64,000 nucleotides of DNA, from positions 186,001 to 250,000 of the forward strand of contig NZ_JARJEF010000005.1 of assembly GCF_029697505.1 (NCBI RefSeq), given 5' to 3'. This stretch comes from Pseudophaeobacter profundi (GTDB lineage Bacteria > Pseudomonadota > Alphaproteobacteria > Rhodobacterales > Rhodobacteraceae). This document shows positions 1 through 8,101 of this stretch, piece after piece (position 1 is the first letter of the stretch; each line of letters begins with the position of its first letter). The notes below the pieces were generated by a model. That model had not been told where the DNA came from, made no database searches, and saw only the letters and a list, made by a program, of their open reading frames with translations. Made by a program: the position numbers and the translations under genes.

Positions 1-278
1 GTTCCTGGAGTCGGGAAATGCCCGACCCGATACAAAATAGCATTCCCGTGCCAGCCGTGGCTCTGGCTGTTTAACGAATGCCGCGCCAGAACAAGGCCAT
101 GCTCTTTTTGCAGGCGGTCAAGCGGCAGAACGCCGGGGCGCTGGCCAAGGCGTTTGTCTGCCTCTTGCAGCACCACGATATCTGCATCAAGTTCGCCGAT
201 AACATCCACAATCCGGTGCGGATCTCGCCGCCAGTCAAGCCCAAAGGCCTTGCGGATATTGTAGCTTGCCAGTCTCAT
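1..278 (-). CDS. Endonuclease/exonuclease/phosphatase family protein (N-terminal part, cut by window edge)
   Basis: Reading the minus strand from an ATG at 278 gives about 92 residues that stay open to the left edge. The protein starts [16 protein letters not shown] and continues [11 protein letters not shown], the first two conserved strands of the EEP (DNase I-like) fold; the E of LQEAD is the usual metal ligand. The HGNAILYR stretch matches the following part of the fold. Only the N-terminal third is visible, so the substrate (DNA, lipid or nucleotide) cannot be judged. No signal peptide is seen. The gene ends outside the window. Confidence 0.75.
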   Translation of the reverse strand, partial: MRLASYNIRKAFGLDWRRDPHRIVDVIGELDADIVVLQEADKRLGQRPGVLPLDRLQKEHGLVLARHSLNSQSHGWHGNAILYRVGHFPTPG

Positions 279-419
279 TGGCTACCTGCTGCCTCAAGTC
301 ATCATATAGGTTGCATACTGGCAGGAGGTTCAGAGACATGAAAGCGGGAACCTGAAGACCGCAGCGATGCTGCATGGAAGGCGCTTTATTCATCTATCGC
401 GGATGCGTTGCAGCTGCGT

Positions 420-863
420 TCAGTCGGTCAGGCGCGCCAAGTAGTCTGAATGGGTGGCAAAGAAAGAGCGGATAAGGGTTGCAACCTGGTGATCCAGGCT
501 GCGTAGCCGAGGCAATTCTTCCAGCACCTGATCCAGCCCGGTCAGCGCATTTTTGTCCTGGTCGCCCAGATCCTCGGGGCGTGCGAAACCCATCGACCAG
601 GCGGGAAACAGGCGGTCGGATACCTCGCCTTGAACCAGCCGTAGAAATTGTTTGTGGTTGGGGTTTGCGGCGATACGGGTGACACAGGCCTCGACCGCTT
701 CACGCTCTCCCTCCAGCACCTGCAAGAATGACCCGTCATGGTACATTAATAAGCCACTGATATGATCGCGTTGGTTATTTCGGCGGGCCACGGCCAGCAG
801 GGCCTCAAGCTGCGCGTCTGAAAACAGGTTCATCGCGGCACTAATATAGACTGTCCTGTACAT
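420..863 (-). CDS. BLUF-domain blue-light sensor
   Basis: A 147-residue stand-alone BLUF protein, expected to bind FAD and sense blue light through a Tyr-Gln-Asn hydrogen-bond network. Counting from MYRTVYISAA, the key residues are Tyr6, Asn30 and Gln48, and a Trp89-x-Met91 pair follows. These spacings equal those known for AppA (Tyr21, Asn45, Gln63, Trp104, Met106). No output domain is fused; the last 50 residues are helical and probably serve as cap and partner-binding surface. An upstream ATG at 944 overlaps the LysR stop codon as ATGA, but the extra 27 residues do not look like BLUF sequence, so I prefer 863. Probably co-transcribed with the LysR gene. Confidence 0.9.
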   Translation of the reverse strand: MYRTVYISAAMNLFSDAQLEALLAVARRNNQRDHISGLLMYHDGSFLQVLEGEREAVEACVTRIAANPNHKQFLRLVQGEVSDRLFPAWSMGFARPEDLGDQDKNALTGLDQVLEELPRLRSLDHQVATLIRSFFATHSDYLARLTD

Positions 864-940
864 GATCGGCCCCTGATCGTTTTTAGGCGACTCTACCCCA
901 GGCGCGCCGATCAGGCTATAAATTTGGTTGACGCAGGGGG

Positions 941-1852
941 TCATACCACTAGCCCTTCGCGCTTGAGGTTCTCGATCTCGTCGGCGATGGCCGTTGCAAA
1001 GGCCTGCCCCACTGGGCTGAGCGGGCGGCCGCGCGGTACGAATTGGGCAATGTCCCAGGTGATTTCAGGGATCAGCTGATGCGCTGTGACCTTGTTGGTG
1101 TCGATCAGACGTAGCGCCACCGGGTCGACGATGGCCAGGCCAACGCCGCGCTCGACCAGCCGCACAACCCCCTGCAGGGTGCGCAGCTCGGCGGCGATGG
1201 TGCGCCGCACGTCAATCGTGTCCATCATATTGTCAACGCGCTGGCGCAGCGGGCTGTCCGGAGAGAGGTCGATAAACCATTCCTTGCGCAGTCTGGGCAG
1301 GGGGATTTCCTCGACCGTGCCAAGCGGGTGTCCCCGAGGCATGATGCAGCGCGCGGCACAATGGCCCAGTGGCTTGGCATCACCGCCAAAGGCCTCGGCG
1401 TTGAGGGTGATGCCAAAAGCAAGGTCGCAGCGCTGTTCAGAGATCATCCGCAGCAGCTCTGCCATGCCGACATCAACGATCTGCACCGTCGCCTGCGGGT
1501 GGGTTTCACGAAATCTTTGCAGCGCATCGAGCAGAAATGTGTCGCAGAACACCGGCTGCGCGGCAATCACGAGGTGGCCGACTTGGCCATTGGCTATGGC
1601 CACGGCCTCTTGCTCTAGATCATGCAGCCCGGCGAGGTGACGCACCACTGTCTGGTGAAAGCGAAAGGCCTCTGGCGTGGGGGCCAAGCGATTGCGTTTA
1701 CGCAAGAAAAGCGTAAATCCGACTTTGTCCTCAAGCCCGGATAAAAGCCGACTGATCATCGGCTGGCTGGTCTCCAAATACTCGGCCGCGAGCTTGCCGC
1801 CGCCCAGCCGCATGTAGGCGTCGAAGGCCTCCAGTTCTTTGAGTTTGTACAT
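941..1852 (-). CDS. LysR-family transcriptional regulator
   Basis: 303 residues, the normal LTTR length. Residues 1-60 form the winged helix-turn-helix (LKELEAFDAYMRLGGGKLAAEYLETSQPMISRLLSGLE), followed by a linker helix and a periplasmic-binding-like effector domain. It is transcribed away from the tctC operon with a 120-base intergenic region between them, the classic arrangement for an LTTR controlling its divergent neighbour. I infer that it regulates TTT transporter expression in response to the transported acid. Its stop codon overlaps a possible start of the BLUF gene. Confidence 0.88.
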   Translation of the reverse strand: MYKLKELEAFDAYMRLGGGKLAAEYLETSQPMISRLLSGLEDKVGFTLFLRKRNRLAPTPEAFRFHQTVVRHLAGLHDLEQEAVAIANGQVGHLVIAAQPVFCDTFLLDALQRFRETHPQATVQIVDVGMAELLRMISEQRCDLAFGITLNAEAFGGDAKPLGHCAARCIMPRGHPLGTVEEIPLPRLRKEWFIDLSPDSPLRQRVDNMMDTIDVRRTIAAELRTLQGVVRLVERGVGLAIVDPVALRLIDTNKVTAHQLIPEITWDIAQFVPRGRPLSPVGQAFATAIADEIENLKREGLVV

Positions 1853-1972
1853 GATCGCCTCTCAGTATGCATTTTATGCAACTCACGGCATGCCATTGTC
1901 AACAATCGCATACTGTGGATGGTGTCGCCAATCCAACAGCTCCGGATTTTCCGGACCAGACGTGAGGTGAAC
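1853..1972. promoter_or_regulatory. Divergent lysR / tctC control region with inverted repeats
   Basis: This stretch separates the LysR gene from tctC. It holds the inverted pair CAGTATGC (1863-1870) and GCATACTG (1908-1915), and a tighter inverted repeat ATTGT-CA-ACAAT at 1895-1906. Such dyads between a LysR gene and its divergent target are usual operator sites. The tctC ribosome-binding site GAGGTG lies just before the ATG at 1973. Confidence 0.45.
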
Positions 1973-2944
1973 ATGAAAAAACTACTCGGATCGATTGCTC
2001 TTGCTATGATCGCCATGACCGGCCCGCTTGCGGCTCAAACCTATCCGGAACAGGCGGTGACGCTGGTTGTTCCCTATGGCCCCGGCGGTGCCTCTGATCT
2101 TGCCGGGCGCGCCCTGGCAGAGACCGCGCAGCCCGCATTGGGCCAGCCTCTGACTGTGATGAACCGGCCCGGTGCTGGTGGCATGAACGGCGCCCGCTCG
2201 GTTGCGGCTGCTGATGCTGATGGCTACACGCTGCTGTTGGCCCGCGTTGGCATGGCGCTGTCACCCGCCGTGATGCCGGGCTCTGCCGTTCCGTGGGATT
2301 CCTATACCTTCCTTGGAATGCTGGAAGCCACGCCAATGATTCTCGCCGTGCGCAGCGATGCCCCATATGATTCTGTCGAGGCGCTGATTGCGGCTATCGA
2401 AGGCGACAAGGGAAGCATGACTTATGCCGCGTCGGGCGCCACTGCGATTGACGGTTTCACCACCCAGGCTCTGCTGGCCGACAACGATCTTGACCCCCTG
2501 ACAGCCGCGACCCTGGTGCCCTACAAAGGTGGCGGTGCGTTGGCCACGGCGCTGCTGGGCGGTCACGTGGATTTTGTTGCCATGTCCGCAGGATCGCTGA
2601 TGCCGCATATCGAAAGCGGAGATCTCAAGGCGCTGATGGTCTTTGCGCCCAAGCGTATGGAGAGCCTGCCCGAAGTCGCCACCGCGCAAGAACTGGGGTA
2701 TGAAACCGCTGGCCAGATCGCTGGCTGGAGCGCGCTTTACGGTCCCAAGGACCTGCCCGAAGCGGTTGTCGCCAAGTGGAACACCGTCCTGTCTGACGTG
2801 GCCACCAATGAACAGTGGCTGGAACTCGCGCGCCGTCGTGGGTCTATCTCGACAATCGGTGACGTCGACATGACCGAGTTTGCCAAGCAGCAGTATGAAC
2901 TGTTCCACGGTCTGGCGAAGGACTTCGGTTACCTGCCCAACTAA
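1973..2944 (+). CDS. tctC: TTT transporter periplasmic substrate-binding protein
   Basis: 323 residues with a Sec signal peptide (MKKLLGSIALAMIAM..LAAQ) followed by QAVTLVVPYGPGGASDLAGRALAE, the signature of tripartite tricarboxylate transporter solute receptors. These proteins bind carboxylates in the periplasm and deliver them to TctAB. The open frame extends upstream, but the ATG at 1973 has the GAGGTG Shine-Dalgarno and begins the signal peptide. tctB and tctA follow, so the set is complete. The real ligand cannot be read from sequence; an acylated amino acid is possible because an ArgE-like deacylase ends the operon. Confidence 0.92.
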   Translation: MKKLLGSIALAMIAMTGPLAAQTYPEQAVTLVVPYGPGGASDLAGRALAETAQPALGQPLTVMNRPGAGGMNGARSVAAADADGYTLLLARVGMALSPAVMPGSAVPWDSYTFLGMLEATPMILAVRSDAPYDSVEALIAAIEGDKGSMTYAASGATAIDGFTTQALLADNDLDPLTAATLVPYKGGGALATALLGGHVDFVAMSAGSLMPHIESGDLKALMVFAPKRMESLPEVATAQELGYETAGQIAGWSALYGPKDLPEAVVAKWNTVLSDVATNEQWLELARRRGSISTIGDVDMTEFAKQQYELFHGLAKDFGYLPN

Positions 2945-3044
2945 GGGCGCGCCGCACCGGCCGCTTGACGACCTACTGGCGTGGCCCGGATCGGGCCGCG
3001 CCGCTCTCCTCATACGAGGACCTTTTTCCCCCAGGAGTCCCGCC

Positions 3045-3539
3045 ATGTCCAAGCCCGTCCTGCGGGGGCTGGTAATTGCTGCTTTCTTCGCGCTTACCGC
3101 CTTCGCCCTGGTCCCTACATTTGTGCCCCGTCCCGCGTTCATTCCCGGTTTTGCGCCGCCGCCGGACATGTGGCCACGCGCTGTTTCACTGATCGGGATT
3201 GCACTTGGCCTGCTGGCGTTGTGCCTGGCGCTGACCCGGCCCGCAGCACAGGAAGAGCCCGTCGAAACCGATGGCAGCAGCCCATGGCGCATGGGGTTGC
3301 GGTTCGCTGGGTTGGTGGGCGTTTTCGGCCTGTTCCTGCTGCTGATACCGTACCTTGGCTTTTTGCTCTCGACCATGGCCTTGACGCTGGTTGTGGTGCT
3401 GATGACCGGAGAGCGCGACCACAAGCTGTGGATCTTTTTGCTGTCTTTTGTCGGGCCAGGGCTGCTGCTTCTTTTCTTCACCTACTCGCTCGGCACCCAG
3501 TTTCCCAAGGGCGCGCTGACCAAGCCCTTTGGCTTCTGA
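3045..3539 (+). CDS. tctB: TTT transporter small membrane subunit
   Basis: 164 residues with four hydrophobic segments and the arrangement typical of TctB: an N-terminal helix, a periplasmic PDMWPRA loop, then three helices ending YSLGTQFPKG. The start at 3045 follows CAGGAG. It is the least conserved TTT subunit; identification rests on size, topology and its place between tctC and tctA. It forms the inner-membrane permease with TctA. Confidence 0.88.
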   Translation: MSKPVLRGLVIAAFFALTAFALVPTFVPRPAFIPGFAPPPDMWPRAVSLIGIALGLLALCLALTRPAAQEEPVETDGSSPWRMGLRFAGLVGVFGLFLLLIPYLGFLLSTMALTLVVVLMTGERDHKLWIFLLSFVGPGLLLLFFTYSLGTQFPKGALTKPFGF

Positions 3540-3551
3540 TAGGAGATATCC

Positions 3552-5042
3552 ATGCTCAACGAAATTCTATCGGCGCTGCAATCGGTTGCCACGCTTCAGA
3601 ACCTGCTGATCATGATCGCAGGTATCTGGGGTGGGGTCATTGTTGGCGCCATTCCCGGCATGACCGGAACTATGGCGGTGACCTTGGCACTGCCCTTCAC
3701 CTTCTACATGGATCCGGTGCCATCGATTCTCCTGTTGGTCGCCCTGTACAAGGGCTCGACCTATGGGGGGTCGGTCTCGGCCATCCTGATCAAGACACCG
3801 GGCACCGCCTCGGCTGCCTGTACCGCGCTTGACGGCTATCCGCTGGCTCAACAGGGCAAGGCGGGCAAGGCGCTGAACATGGCGCTGTATTCTTCGGTGA
3901 TTGGTGATTTTATCTCCAATCTTTCGCTGATCTTCTTTGCCGCGCCGCTTGCCATCCTGGCGCTGCGGATCGGTCCGCCTGAGTTCTTTATGCTGATGTT
4001 GTTTGCGCTGACCACCGTGGCTGGCGTGTCCGGCAATTCACTACTGCTTGGCCTGGTGTCTGCGGCCCTTGGGCTGCTGTTGGCGACGGTGGGCGAAGAC
4101 ATGTACGGCTCGTTCCGTTTCGCCTTTACCCCTGACATGCAGGCGGGGCTGTCGATTGCGCCAGTGCTGATTGGCCTGTTTGCGCTGCCTGAGCTAATAA
4201 AACTCGTGGTGATGCGGGTGGCCAAGAAGGAAAAGGCCGCGACACTTGGCGCACAGCATGTGACGCGAGAAGAGTTCATGGGCTCGTTGCGCAGCATTCT
4301 CAAAGGCTCTGTGATCGGCTCTGTTCTGGGGGCAATCCCCGGTATTGGCCCATCATCGGCGGCGTTCTTTTCCTATGGCGAGGCGCAGCGCAGTTCCAAG
4401 CGCGGCAGCAATTTTGGCAAGGGAGAGCTGGAGGGCATCGCCGCGTCGGAATCGGCCAACAACGGTGCCTGTGGCGCAACAATGATCCCATTGCTGGCGC
4501 TTGGGGTGCCGGGTGACGTGATCACTGGCGTCATGCTGGGAGCCTTTATGATTCAGGGCCTGACGCCCGGCCCGCTGCTGTTCCAGACCAACATGCACGA
4601 GGTCTATATGCTGCTGATCGGCATGTTGATATCCTCTGTTCTGCTGTTCTTTGCAGGCAAGGCAACCATGCGTATGTTTGCCAAGGTTTCGTATATCCCG
4701 CAGACGCTGCTGACACCGCTGGTGCTGCTGTTGTGCATCTTTGGGATCTATTCGATTGCCTCAAGCACCTTTGATGTGGCGGTACTGCTGGTGATGGGCG
4801 TGGTCGGCTTTGGCATGTTCCTGCTGAACATTCCGGCTGCGCCATTCCTGATCGCCTTTATCCTTGGCCCGATGCTGGAAGAAAACCTGCGCCGTGCGAT
4901 GGCGATCTCACGCGGGGATCCATCGGTCCTGCTCTCCACCCCGATTACCTGGATCTTTGCTGCACTCATCGTGTTTGCGCTTGGCTTTACGCTGCGCCGT
5001 GAAATCCGGAAAACCAAGACAGAAAGACAAGTTGCACAATGA
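3552..5042 (+). CDS. tctA: TTT transporter large permease subunit
   Basis: 496 residues, the usual size for TctA, with about a dozen membrane segments. The two halves carry the repeated GxIPG motif typical of the family (GAIPGMTGTMAV near residue 34 and GAIPGIGPSSAAFF near residue 257). The N-terminal GSTYGGSVSAILIKTPGT segment is also diagnostic. The stop codon overlaps the start of the next gene as ATGA, so translation is probably coupled. Together with TctB and TctC it should drive ion-coupled carboxylate uptake. Confidence 0.95.
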   Translation: MLNEILSALQSVATLQNLLIMIAGIWGGVIVGAIPGMTGTMAVTLALPFTFYMDPVPSILLLVALYKGSTYGGSVSAILIKTPGTASAACTALDGYPLAQQGKAGKALNMALYSSVIGDFISNLSLIFFAAPLAILALRIGPPEFFMLMLFALTTVAGVSGNSLLLGLVSAALGLLLATVGEDMYGSFRFAFTPDMQAGLSIAPVLIGLFALPELIKLVVMRVAKKEKAATLGAQHVTREEFMGSLRSILKGSVIGSVLGAIPGIGPSSAAFFSYGEAQRSSKRGSNFGKGELEGIAASESANNGACGATMIPLLALGVPGDVITGVMLGAFMIQGLTPGPLLFQTNMHEVYMLLIGMLISSVLLFFAGKATMRMFAKVSYIPQTLLTPLVLLLCIFGIYSIASSTFDVAVLLVMGVVGFGMFLLNIPAAPFLIAFILGPMLEENLRRAMAISRGDPSVLLSTPITWIFAALIVFALGFTLRREIRKTKTERQVAQ

Positions 5043-6250
5043 CACACCAGAGCGAGACCCTCTGCGCCGAGGACCGGCTGAAACGCGCAGGTCAACATCT
5101 TTGCGATCTGATCGCCTTTGATACGGTGTCGTGCAATGGCAACCGGGCCCTGATCGACCATATGGCGGCCTATTTCGGGGATCTAGGCGCACGCATCACC
5201 ATCCTGCCCGACGAAACCGGTGCCAAGGCCAACCTCGTCGCGGCCTTCGGTCCCGAAGATGTGGCTGGCCTGGTCTGGTCCGGTCATACCGATGTGGTGC
5301 CCGCAGTTGAGCCAGAGTGGCAAAGCGATCCCTTCGTCGCAGAGCTGCGGGACGGTAAGCTCTATGGGCGGGGGGCCTGCGACATGAAGGGCTTTGCGGC
5401 CTGCGCCATGGCAGTTGCCCCCGATTTGGCTGCTGCAAAGCTGACGCGGCCCGTTTACCTGTGCTTTTCCTATGACGAAGAGGTGGGCTGCCTGGGGGCG
5501 CCTGCGATTGCGCGGTATCTGGCGGCACTGCCCACCCCGCCAGAGTTCGCGATCATTGGTGAGCCTTCGATGATGCAGCTGGTGACCGGCCAGAAGGGCA
5601 AGATTGCCATGCGGGCACAGGTCAACGGCACCTCGGGGCATTCCTCATTTGCACCAGAGCACGTGAACGCCATCGAATACGCTGCCCAGGCCATCGCGCG
5701 TATCTCTGAACGCGGCCGCCGCTACGAGCAGGAAGGGCCATTTGATGCGGATTTTACGGTGCCACATGCGACCATGCTGGCAACCATGATCAAAGGGGGC
5801 GTCGCCACCAATGTTACCCCTGAAAGCTGCGGTTTCACCTTCGAGCTGCGCGCGATCCCCGAGATGGACCCCGAGGCTGACATGGCCGCGCTACTGGCCC
5901 AGATCGAGACAGAGGTGAGTGCGGCCATGGCCGCGAAGGTTGAAGGCACCGGCATCACCTTTGAACGCATTTTTGCCTATCCCGCGATGGGTGAGGCGCG
6001 CAACACCGCTGGGTTTACCCGCTACGCATCTCTGTTGCCGGCCTGGGGCGGCAAGGTTTCCTACGGATCCGAAGGCGGCGTGTTCGAGCAACTGGGCGGC
6101 ATTCCCTCAGTCATCATCGGGCCAGGTTCGATCGCGCAGGCGCACAGGCCGAACGAGTTTGTCTCGCTCGAGCAGTTGGGCCTTTGCGTCGACTTTCTGG
6201 GCAGCCTCATATCGCACCTGTCGCAACAGGCTGGCGCAGGGCACACCTGA
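5039..6250 (+). CDS. argE: ArgE/DapE-type M20 deacylase (acetylornithine deacetylase-like)
   Basis: 403 residues of the M20 metallopeptidase family, best fitting ArgE (acetylornithine deacetylase). Metal ligands are visible in order: His in SGHTDVVP, Asp in GRGACDMKG, the Glu-Glu pair in SYDEEVGC, a Glu-containing IIGEPS, and a C-terminal His in AQAHRPNEF. The dimerisation insert starts at GQKGKIAMRAQVNGTSGHSS. It overlaps tctA by four bases. Being last in a transporter operon, it may act on an imported N-acyl amino acid rather than in arginine synthesis; that is inference. Confidence 0.85.
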   Translation: MTHQSETLCAEDRLKRAGQHLCDLIAFDTVSCNGNRALIDHMAAYFGDLGARITILPDETGAKANLVAAFGPEDVAGLVWSGHTDVVPAVEPEWQSDPFVAELRDGKLYGRGACDMKGFAACAMAVAPDLAAAKLTRPVYLCFSYDEEVGCLGAPAIARYLAALPTPPEFAIIGEPSMMQLVTGQKGKIAMRAQVNGTSGHSSFAPEHVNAIEYAAQAIARISERGRRYEQEGPFDADFTVPHATMLATMIKGGVATNVTPESCGFTFELRAIPEMDPEADMAALLAQIETEVSAAMAAKVEGTGITFERIFAYPAMGEARNTAGFTRYASLLPAWGGKVSYGSEGGVFEQLGGIPSVIIGPGSIAQAHRPNEFVSLEQLGLCVDFLGSLISHLSQQAGAGHT

Positions 6251-6740
6251 TCTGAAGTGCCAAGGGCAGGGCGTCACCACACGACCTGCCCCTGACAAAG
6301 CCGACTCGCTGCCTGGTGTCCGGGTCGAGGAAGGCGACGGCGTCTACATCGGTGCGCAATGCGCGACCGAGACCTCTGGAACCTACGACGTGCCGACAGG
6401 CTGGTGATGGGCAACGGTGCCCCCGCGTAAGTGATGTCTATGGCGAAGAAACCGAATGCAAAATTCAAGGGTGCGGTCGGGCCGCTATCTGTGGCGATAT
6501 CTCCGTCCCCTAGGATTCCGTTGACCCTGACGGTGACAGGATCAACATTGCGTTCAATCTTTACAGAGCGCACATCCCTTCACCAAAGCTGATCTCGTGA
6601 TTTACCTGCACGGCGTTGGTCAAGCGGCATGCGCTCATGCGGGGTCGTGGTGAACGGGGGGGCAGTAAGGAAAATTGGATATTGGCCACTTCGAAAAGGG
6701 CATGCACGGTTCGCGTTCCATGTGAAACACTCACCTGGGG
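6251..6740. other. About 490 bases without a recognisable gene
   Basis: Between the argE-like stop and the AraC gene no frame gives a convincing protein. A minus-strand frame (6573 to 6274) and a plus-strand frame ending near 6406 show short protein-like stretches (for example EEGDGVYIGAQCATETSG on plus), but neither has a credible start or a family I know. It may be the remains of a lost gene plus the 3' region of the TTT operon. Confidence 0.4.
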
Positions 6741-7700
6741 CTATTCGATCCGTTTCACTGCACGCGCCTGCGCGTTGCGCCACTTGCGCGGCGGCATGCC
6801 CATCTTCTTGCGAAATGCGTAGGTGAAACTGCTGACGCTTGCATAGCCGAGCTGGCTGGCGACCAATTTGATGGGGGTTCCATCGAGTATCGCATCACAT
6901 GCGGAGCGCAATCTGGCCTGTTCGGTATCCTGCGCCACGGTGCAGCCGAACACTTCGCGGTAGGCCAGCGCCAATCGGTTGGCCGCCAGCCCAAGTCGGG
7001 CCGCCAGTTCGCCCAATCCGGGCGGTGCCATCGCTTCGGCCTGTAGCATGACGTGGGCTTCATGCGCAGCCTGCACCTCACGTGGTGCAACGCCGGGGGG
7101 CCTGTCGGTGGACAGGGTCTCTAGTTGATAACAGAGGATCTGCAGGGCGGCTGCCTCGATCAACTGAGTGCGAAGTGGCAAACGGCTGTGCAGTGCCTGC
7201 TCAAGCGATATCCTGAGGTAGCTGGGCAGCGGCGCTTTGGTAAGAAAAGACGGTCCACCCATCCCGTCCAGAAGCCTCTGAACTGCCTTGGGGACCTTAC
7301 CCGCAAACCATCTCTCGACCATTTCCAGCGGCGCGTTTACCCCAAAGATATCGGCTTCACGCCGGTTCAGCCGAAACAAAGCGCCGGATTCACGGGGACG
7401 GATCAGACCGACCGTTTCGCTTTGATAAAGGGCACCACAGGTCAACTCGGCGGCAAAGCTGCCGCCCAAAGGCACTTGGGTGAACACGTAATCCGCAGGC
7501 CGGTTGCTGACGACTTCGACCGTATCCGGCCCGTTGGAGCGAAACCGTGTTTTGGTCCAGGCAATCCCGGTATCCGGCGCCGCCTTGGCACGCTGCACCT
7601 CGATATCAACGGTTTCGGTTTTTACCTTCACGGTCTCCAGACCGGATAAGCATAGTTCGACGGGCTGGGCGGCGTCAGGGGTTGGAGGATTGCGAGACAT
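6741..7700 (-). CDS. AraC-family transcriptional regulator
   Basis: 319 residues from the ATG at 7700. The C-terminal 100 residues hold the two helix-turn-helix motifs of AraC/XylS proteins: LGELAARLGLAANRLALAYREVFG, then the conserved IKLVASQLGYASVSSFTYAFRKKMGMPP. The N-terminal 200 residues are a sensor domain with no motif I can name. An ATG at 7781 would add 27 residues that look random, and neither start has a strong ribosome-binding site, so the 5' end is uncertain. The gene diverges from the large autotransporter gene and may control it. Confidence 0.85.
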   Translation of the reverse strand: MSRNPPTPDAAQPVELCLSGLETVKVKTETVDIEVQRAKAAPDTGIAWTKTRFRSNGPDTVEVVSNRPADYVFTQVPLGGSFAAELTCGALYQSETVGLIRPRESGALFRLNRREADIFGVNAPLEMVERWFAGKVPKAVQRLLDGMGGPSFLTKAPLPSYLRISLEQALHSRLPLRTQLIEAAALQILCYQLETLSTDRPPGVAPREVQAAHEAHVMLQAEAMAPPGLGELAARLGLAANRLALAYREVFGCTVAQDTEQARLRSACDAILDGTPIKLVASQLGYASVSSFTYAFRKKMGMPPRKWRNAQARAVKRIE

Positions 7701-8101
7701 AAGAAGATAAACATCAATAGAAACAAGGACCGATCCGAAGCTAGGGGAACCTCGCCGCACAGGCAAGGGTAGCAATGCCACTCATTCGCCACCACCATGA
7801 AGAGCGTCCTGCAAGTGCTATCCCCGATGCAGGAATTCGACAAAAAAAGCCGCTATCTCGACAAAGACGCTCCCTACGCGACCCCGCGCGAATTGGATAT
7901 GATTTGCCTGATGCCGCGCATGTCTAACACGGGCGGCCCTTAAGACAGATAATAACTGGTTTCCTTCTGATCGCGCTCTCACCGGCAGCGGCATGTTTTG
8001 GCGTGCTTTTGCGCTGGAGACGCAAGGCGGGGGAACCGGATGGGAGGCGGAGCATGGTGACATTGGAGGGAATCGCAGCGGCGGGGCTGAGGGGAGCTGA
8101 A
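7701..8101. other. Intergenic region between araC-type regulator and autotransporter
   Basis: About 400 bases with both divergent promoters presumably inside. It contains one possible tiny plus-strand frame at 7797-7943 (48 codons, ending RMSNTGGP) that has no good ribosome-binding site and no recognised family, so I do not call it a gene. Several in-frame ATGs for the autotransporter (8003, 8054) also lie here. Confidence 0.4.

Noticed and set aside
78-341. Plus-strand frame near the left edge
   Set aside because: The minus strand encodes an endonuclease/exonuclease/phosphatase protein with clear motifs in the same bases.
7797-7943. Tiny plus-strand frame of 48 codons before the autotransporter
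   Set aside because: No ribosome-binding site and no known family; left as part of the intergenic region.
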